A stretch of DNA of 64,000 bases from Owenia fusiformis (lineage: Eukaryota; Annelida; Polychaeta; Sabellida; Oweniidae), in assembly GCA_903813345.2 (NCBI GenBank), contig CAIIXF020000011.1, positions 26,590,166 to 26,654,165 of the forward strand, in the 5' to 3' direction. Of this stretch, positions 58,373 through 64,000 are shown in pieces. How positions within the stretch are numbered: position 1 is the stretch's first letter; every line of letters begins with the position of its first letter. A program made the translations under genes and the position numbers. The notes under the pieces were generated by a model. It was given only the letters and a program-made list of their open reading frames with translations, was not told the origin of the DNA and did no database searches.

Positions 58373-58440
58373 TGCCTCGTTGCAAGTCAAACATTGCCTC
58401 GTTTCATTGTTACAAAATGTAGACAGGTGCCTCGTTTCCT
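58373..58440 (-). repeat. Subterminal GAAACGAGGCA cluster, right
   Basis: Inverted copies at about 58373, 58394 and 58428 (TTGCCTCGT on the plus strand), mirroring the left cluster. Confidence 0.7.
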
Positions 58441-58601
58441 AAGTGAGAGAATTGAAATGTAAATATCTCAGCAATGTCTGTATTGATTTCTAATTTGCAA
58501 TCATATTATAAAACCGGAACTTATAAACTATTTACTTGCCAAATATTAAGTTTTAATTTGAAGGATAAAAGCACGAAAATTGTAAAAAACAAAAATCTTA
58601 C

Positions 58602-58629
58602 CGAATGAAATTTTTTCACACGCCGCCAT
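58602..58629 (-). other. Mini-exon in right arm of element C
   Basis: ATGGCGGCG start and TTC-G end with the GTAAGAT donor, as in the left arm; one Arg codon (CGT) reads Cys (TGT). No minus-strand zinc-finger exon follows, so this copy has nothing to splice to within the element. Confidence 0.55.
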
Positions 58630-58680
58630 TTTGATACGAGGCTAAACCTCCCTCGTTTCCAGTTCATCCCCAGTGCAGAT

Positions 58681-61600
58681 AAATATATGACACAAATAGA
58701 TGATCCGCTTTACAATTACTATGCTATGAAAGCCAATTTATTATTTACATAATGGTTCTTTATTGATTATCTGATCATTTATCCAAATTAAGTTGCACAG
58801 GCATTGTCCTCAATTGCTAGTTATTTCCATAAGCGTCTTATCTATAGGAAATGTTGGATACAAGAAACAATACATGCACGCAGTGTCATCGAAAGAGCCA
58901 TGATTGTTAACTGTATTTGGACAAAAGGATGGGATCTCTCAATGTTGGTTTAACATGTATGTGCCCAGTAAAAATGTGCACACTAGTGGAGATTTGATTT
59001 TAGAAAATGTCACTAACTTTATTGTAAAAGATAACTTAATATGTCAAGGTAAAATTGTCTCCAGATTCTCTAAATTAAGTCATATCTCTCATCGTTATCC
59101 TCATTAATTTGTAGCTAAGCATCTCGGCTAGCTATCATCATAAGATCTGTTCGAAATGAGAAACATACAGATGGTGCCTATTACAAAGCAGGGTTTAACC
59201 TGTTTAACTGCTTTGCTACAAAGCATTTTGTCTAAAAAAATTTGCAATCCTTTGTTAAGAAGCTTTTATTTTTAAAATACTTTGTAACGAACACAGCAAT
59301 TAAACCTGGTGTGTGATTCTAACCAATTATGTTATGACCTACATTTAAAATTTCATTTCATTATGGGCTTTCAAGTTGCTTTAATTGTGCAATTATTTCA
59401 TATTTTTCAGCATTTATATAAGGTGTGTATATATTGTACGTCAAGTCTGTCTTTATTTCCTAGCTAATTTATTTTACTTCCCATTTTCTCATCTCAGTGT
59501 CTCGAAAGCCCATAATAATACATCCATATTGTTATAATATTGTGCGTAAGGGAAAGTAACATTTATCTTTTATGATTAATCTACTTCTTTATTTCATAAT
59601 GTTAATTAAACAACAAAACATACCTAATGTGCAATAAACTTTAGTCACAAGATCTAATTTAGCCAATCACACAATAGATCTAACTATGATTTTATGGGAT
59701 TGAACATCTACCTGTCCTTGAGTAGTTATTGAAGAAGGCTGAGTCAATAATCTTAAGAGTAGATTCCTTGACATCCTTGCAATGTCACATTGTTTATACA
59801 ATTGAAGTAGCGACATTAAAAAACACATTTCTGGTTTCATAAATAAGGCAATGAAGGTAGATATTTAAGGTTAGGCTAACAGAGATATTTCTAATGTTCC
59901 AAATAAAAGCAGATTTGACAGTTGAAATAATCTTGATTAAGGTGGATCACTTTTTCAACTTTTTCTCAGATCTTAGTGCTAATTAAAGGAAATAACCACT
60001 TACATGCCATTAACTTCAGCTCAATCCGTCAACATTTAGACCCCCCTACCGCTTTTTTTTACGCCCATTTGCTACCATGTTAAGAGATGGTACTTTGCCA
60101 CATTTCTGAGAAAATAATTGTTTGAGCAATCTTGATGCATGTTCATGATTCTAATTTGAAAAAAGTAGAATTGTGTTTAGTAATTGGAAATTAACATATT
60201 AAAGCACGGTTTGATTTTGATAGTTTAATGGTGGTTGGTAAAATCATTTAATGAAATAAATCTAGAATAAAAAAGAGTTTTATGACCCATTTTCTATTCT
60301 AATTTCAAACACAGACAAATATGTAACCAATCAATAGTCTGGCATCTTTTCTTATTATAAACAAGTGCGTGATAGAGGGGTTGCCATTTTAGTAAAGGGT
60401 GTAAATACGTTTTTGTGCTTGATACAGGGTATATTTAATGGAAAAGGTTAAATTATGATGTTGAATTATTGGTGTCTATCATATATTTAAGAACTGCCAT
60501 CTACCCAATATCATATACTTTGGATAAGATTTACAATCTCTAGATCTTAGTCAATGGCATGTTGCACCTCAGCCTTTAATTGGCTATATTCGCGACTATT
60601 AATTTTCGTGATTTTTACACAATCGCGAAAAGCACGAAACTAAATTGCACGCGAAAAATATCGGGAGTACAGTACATTGAAACCATACACTCATATATTT
60701 CATAAGAATTTGCAATCAAGCCTAACAAATCTATTGGCAAAATATTAGAAGGTCAGCAAATGTACACATGCTAAAGTGATGAAACTTTAATGAATTTTAA
60801 TTTTGCCTATACTGAGATGTGTTAAACTCTATTTGGGTTAGATTTATTGCTACACCCTCTACTTACAGCCTTCACATGCCCCCTATCGGCTATCACCCGC
60901 TTCAAAATCATAACAGGTTCCTTTATATCTTCCTTTATCTTCTGTTTAAGAAAAGCTGTTGGCTATCAGCTGTATTTTTGTCAATCAAGATTTCTCTTCA
61001 TCTGTGAATTACCCAGCGAGAAACCAAAATGGCAATTTTGATGGAAAGACACAAAGTACCAGTCAAAATCTCTGAAGATTTCCGGGCAAACAATGGCAGC
61101 TCTCCCAGTTAGGTTTTAGACTGTCTTCTCATATTTTGTCAATTTTATTCAATTTCAAGTATTGTTTAGAGTTGTGCGTTCAACATATTCGAGAAGTCAA
61201 TAGCTATCAGTAATAAATTTGCAGATTTTGCTCGCATTTATGTAAGCTTTTCTCTTTTGACGGATACTTTGTGTCTTTCCCTAAAATCATGACAGGTGTA
61301 ACTGATCTACTGAAATCAACTTCAAGTGCTTACTACTATCTCCCAATGTGAGCTACATCAGTGCTTTTTGTTGAGAAAATATGTAAGTTATTAGCCGCTT
61401 CTTTGCCGATCAGGATTTAAATTCTCTTTATCTGTCATGTACCTAGCAAGATTCAGAGATTTTGACTTGTACGTCATGTCTTTCCGTCAAAACTTCCATT
61501 TTGGGTTTCTTGGTAAAGAGTATCTTCTCAATGTATAATGAGAATTTGCTGTTCGGCACAGAAGCACCTTTTAATTTTTTTTATTTTAGCAAGGAGGACA

Positions 61601-63210
61601 CTAACACAATTTTGAAGCGGTTGATAGCGGGCTCTAAAGGCTGTTCTAACAGATCAGTCACAGCCTCTGAAAGAGCTAGATCTAAGGCTCTAGCTTTAGG
61701 CTAGTCTAAGTCCTATAGATCTAGTAGTCTAGGCCTAGAATCATAGCCCAGGCATAGGCCCGTAAAATTGTAAAGAAATAAAGCTTACAGCATGTTCTAT
61801 AAGTGAATTTGACTCAATGTTATACATGTTCAGGGCCTATGCCTAGTATAGTCCCGCAGGACGAAGAAGATAGAATGTAAAAATCAAATTGAAAATCAAA
61901 ATAATCGAACGAAAAAAGATTGAAAAAGTTGAAAATTCGATTTCGATTCAATTTGATTTTCTGCCATTATAAATGCAATACTGTACTTACCAACATGTTT
62001 CTCGGATATATATGTTGTTCTTACTTTATCTTCGCCGAAGATCAATGTTTATTTATATATAACAATCGAATAATCGACATAATTCAAACTCATCACTACG
62101 ACACCCGGGCTCCATTTAATTCAACACGCACTTAAGACGGGCCCCTTGGACCAAGCCTAGCTAAAATATATCACTGGAGTTTTTCGTAATACATGTAGGT
62201 AGTTTCTGATCGAATTTTTGTCAAATCAAAAAATAAATTATTCGGCAATAGGTTATTAAGATGAATATTGGCGAGAGGTGTACACTGACAAAGAATGGTT
62301 GAAATAACTCCATAAACGTCAAAGATCTAGGAAAAAACCGATGAAAATCTCCCCTAAAAAGGACCCCTTCGAAAATGGCATTCTCCATTTAAGGGCAAAA
62401 AGGCGGAGTTATAAGTGGACTGACACTTTTCTTAAATGGAGAAGTCTCGATGGATCTCGCTTAAACTCCGCCCCTTCTCCGTGAAAAATCACGTGAATTC
62501 CGGCTTTTGATGGGGCATATCCGGGCATCTCGGCTTCGAACCCAATCAGAAGTTTCAATTTTGACTGGCGCCGCATACATTATCTCAAGTCTCACCCAAT
62601 ATTTTTATGTATACGTTAAAAATTGCACAATATTGAAATCGCATGTTTTTCAAGAACATTGTCACTTTTGAATAATGACCACAGTACTAGGTAATAGGTA
62701 CGATTGTGTTTAGTTCCATTAATTTCTAATTTATAAGTATTTCTAAAGCTATAAAAAAAATAAACATAAAAACAAAGATTCTATGATGAAAAATATTGAA
62801 TATAAGTGACTTAATTTAAAGTACACCTGCCTATTAATCTCATGATCTTGTGCCAATTATCATGTCAATGTTAAGACAACAGGCAGGTGGTACTACTAGG
62901 AGTACTGCAATATTGCCTCCTCATCATATTGAAGTCAATACATAGTCTACCTTGCATCAAACCCATAAAAAACTAAACAGCTTATAGTGTCACCCTGCTT
63001 GTAGATCTATTTAAAATACAATGTTTGTTCATTTATTCAAATTATTCATAAAAATGGTGCAAATGCAAGATCTAATTTCATTGTTGGCAATTCAGAGGCC
63101 TAGACCAAAAACGTTGATAATTGCATCAAAGGGGAGCATATCAGTCGGTGATATATACCGCCTATTGTGATGACATACAGCTGACTTGCACATCGCTGGA
63201 CTGCCATTTC
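58681..63210. other. Intergenic, no gene seen
   Basis: No conserved exon. A MITE-like stretch with TTCGCGA and TTTTCGTGATTTTTAC words lies at about 60585-60670. 60950-61090 and 61385-61510 are diverged direct copies (CTGT(G/C)ATGTACC side) and also contain an inverted GGAAAGACACAAAGTA pairing at 61045, 61260 and 61490. 62380-62600 is more CpG- and GC-rich, with a CCAAT word, but no transcript start can be shown. Confidence 0.4.
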
Positions 63211-63701
63211 CAGGCCTGTCAACTGTCCCGCAATTTACTTATTTGTCACGCTTTTGCTGAAGAATTTGAATTCACGCCAGTTATTTTTGCGTGACAGAAA
63301 ATGTCACGCAAATACGCATTTTACCTGGTAATTGTCAAGCAAAAATATTTCTGTAGAAAAATTTATAAAAAAGATCGTCTACACAGCAAAAATATGAACG
63401 CCGGAAAAAATGTACGCATTTCGTTCGGACTTTTCACGCAAATTACGTATATGTCACGCATTCCGTTCGAAAATTTTCGTCCCTACCCCCCCCACCGTTG
63501 ACGGATGTTTTAAACGCGAGTGTAGCGAGCGCGAAAAATTTGAGGTGTTCAAAATTTGGCAAGATGTAATAAAATTTAAACCAAGGTATTCAAAATTTGG
63601 ATCAAGGTGTCCAGATTTGGACCAAGGTCTCCACATTTTGAGGGGAGGTGTTCAACATTTCCAAGTCACTCATGTTAGGTGTTCCCAAGTTGACAGGCCT
63701 G
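63211..63701. mobile_element. hAT-like MITE, CAGGCCTGTCAACT ends
   Basis: CAGGCCTGTCAACT and AGTTGACAGGCCTG enclose 491 bp. CATTTC is present on both sides (63205-63210, 63702-63707). The interior repeats TGTCACGCA words on the left and GGTGTTCAA/AAATTTGG words on the right. The duplication is 6 bp by eye, not the 8 usual in hAT, so the superfamily is tentative. Confidence 0.65.
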
Positions 63702-64000
63702 CATTTCATTCTCCGAGTGATCTTTTCCAGATATAACCAACTAGCCTGAAACTTTGGCTAACCTTAGATTTAAGGGAACCTTGGGCATAGCGGCCCTAAA
63801 AATTTAATTTTGTTCTGTATTGGGTAATTTCTTATTTGTCAATCATCACGCACTTTGATGTTCCACTTTATTAATGGGTTGTGGTTTACATTTTTCGAGT
63901 GTTTTATACTTGCCTAGGACTATCTTCTTTGATTTTTCAATGGTGTGTTAGAGAGGGTGGGGCAAAATGGCCCACCCTCTGTTACATGGATTTTAAAAGC

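Larger units (their letters stand above)
56514..58675. mobile_element. Zinc-finger-carrying foldback transposon, CACTG ends, 5-bp TSD (element C)
   Basis: 2162 bp. Arms 56514-56761 and 58428-58675 are near-identical inverted repeats starting CACTGGGGATGAACTGG. CAGAT is duplicated exactly (56509-56513, 58676-58680). Each arm holds an inward mini-exon with ATG and GTAAGAT donor. Between the arms lies a spliced C2H2 zinc-finger frame. The word AAACGAGG, mostly as GAAACGAGGCA, occurs about five times at each end, in mirrored orientation. The ends and duplication length would fit Transib/RAG-like elements, but no such transposase is present. Confidence 0.9.

Noticed and set aside
62380-62600. GC-richer segment with a CCAAT word as a promoter, perhaps for OSCP1
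   Set aside because: No ATG exon with OSCP1 similarity or good donor follows on the minus strand, and no gene on the plus strand within the window.

Overview
This 64 kb window is animal nuclear DNA. It is AT-rich, and its genes are split into many short exons with GT-AG introns. Short inverted-repeat DNA transposons are scattered everywhere. Five protein genes are recognisable, all metazoan. Bestrophin and OSCP1 are conserved closely enough to place the source among bilaterians. The intron style and the load of MITEs suggest a marine invertebrate, perhaps a deuterostome such as a hemichordate, but I cannot fix the species. There is no sign of bacterial, organellar or viral sequence, and I saw no tRNA or rRNA gene.

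Layout. 152-2558 (+): the 3' part of a gene joining a C-type lectin domain, a collagen-like stalk and a C-terminal membrane anchor. 3688-5388 (-): an intronless rhodopsin-class peptide-receptor-like GPCR. 9779-19714 (+): a complete ten-exon F-box/leucine-rich-repeat gene whose introns hold at least seven MITEs. 19715-29906: no conserved gene; it holds Harbinger-like and piggyBac-like non-autonomous elements and a 3.9 kb palindrome with mirrored ~172 bp tandem arrays. 29907-41543 (+): a complete nine-exon bestrophin. 45648-50808 (-): OSCP1 lacking its N-terminal exon(s). 50809-64000: repeats only, including a 2.7 kb inverted-repeat element and a 2.2 kb element that carries its own spliced zinc-finger gene.

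The most striking content is a group of foldback elements (2687-3226, 31790-32326, 56514-58675). All start CACTG, all have perfect 5-bp target duplications, and all carry inside each long terminal inverted repeat an inward-facing mini-exon: an ATG 43-56 bp from the tip, a few codons, then a GTAAGAT or GTACGAT splice donor in phase 1. Between tip and ATG lies a short palindromic motif that differs in each element. In the largest element the mini-exon splices in frame to a single C2H2 zinc-finger exon, and copies of the element's own motif are clustered near both ends. The palindrome at 23532-27460 has a similar plan: CCAAT and TATA boxes, then ATG-TGT-G and a splice donor, mirrored on both arms and pointing inward. 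Terminal repeats thus appear to act as promoter, start codon and splice donor together. I do not recognise this arrangement as a described system.

All gene models rest on reading splice sites and frame by eye. No alignment, transcript or database search was available.
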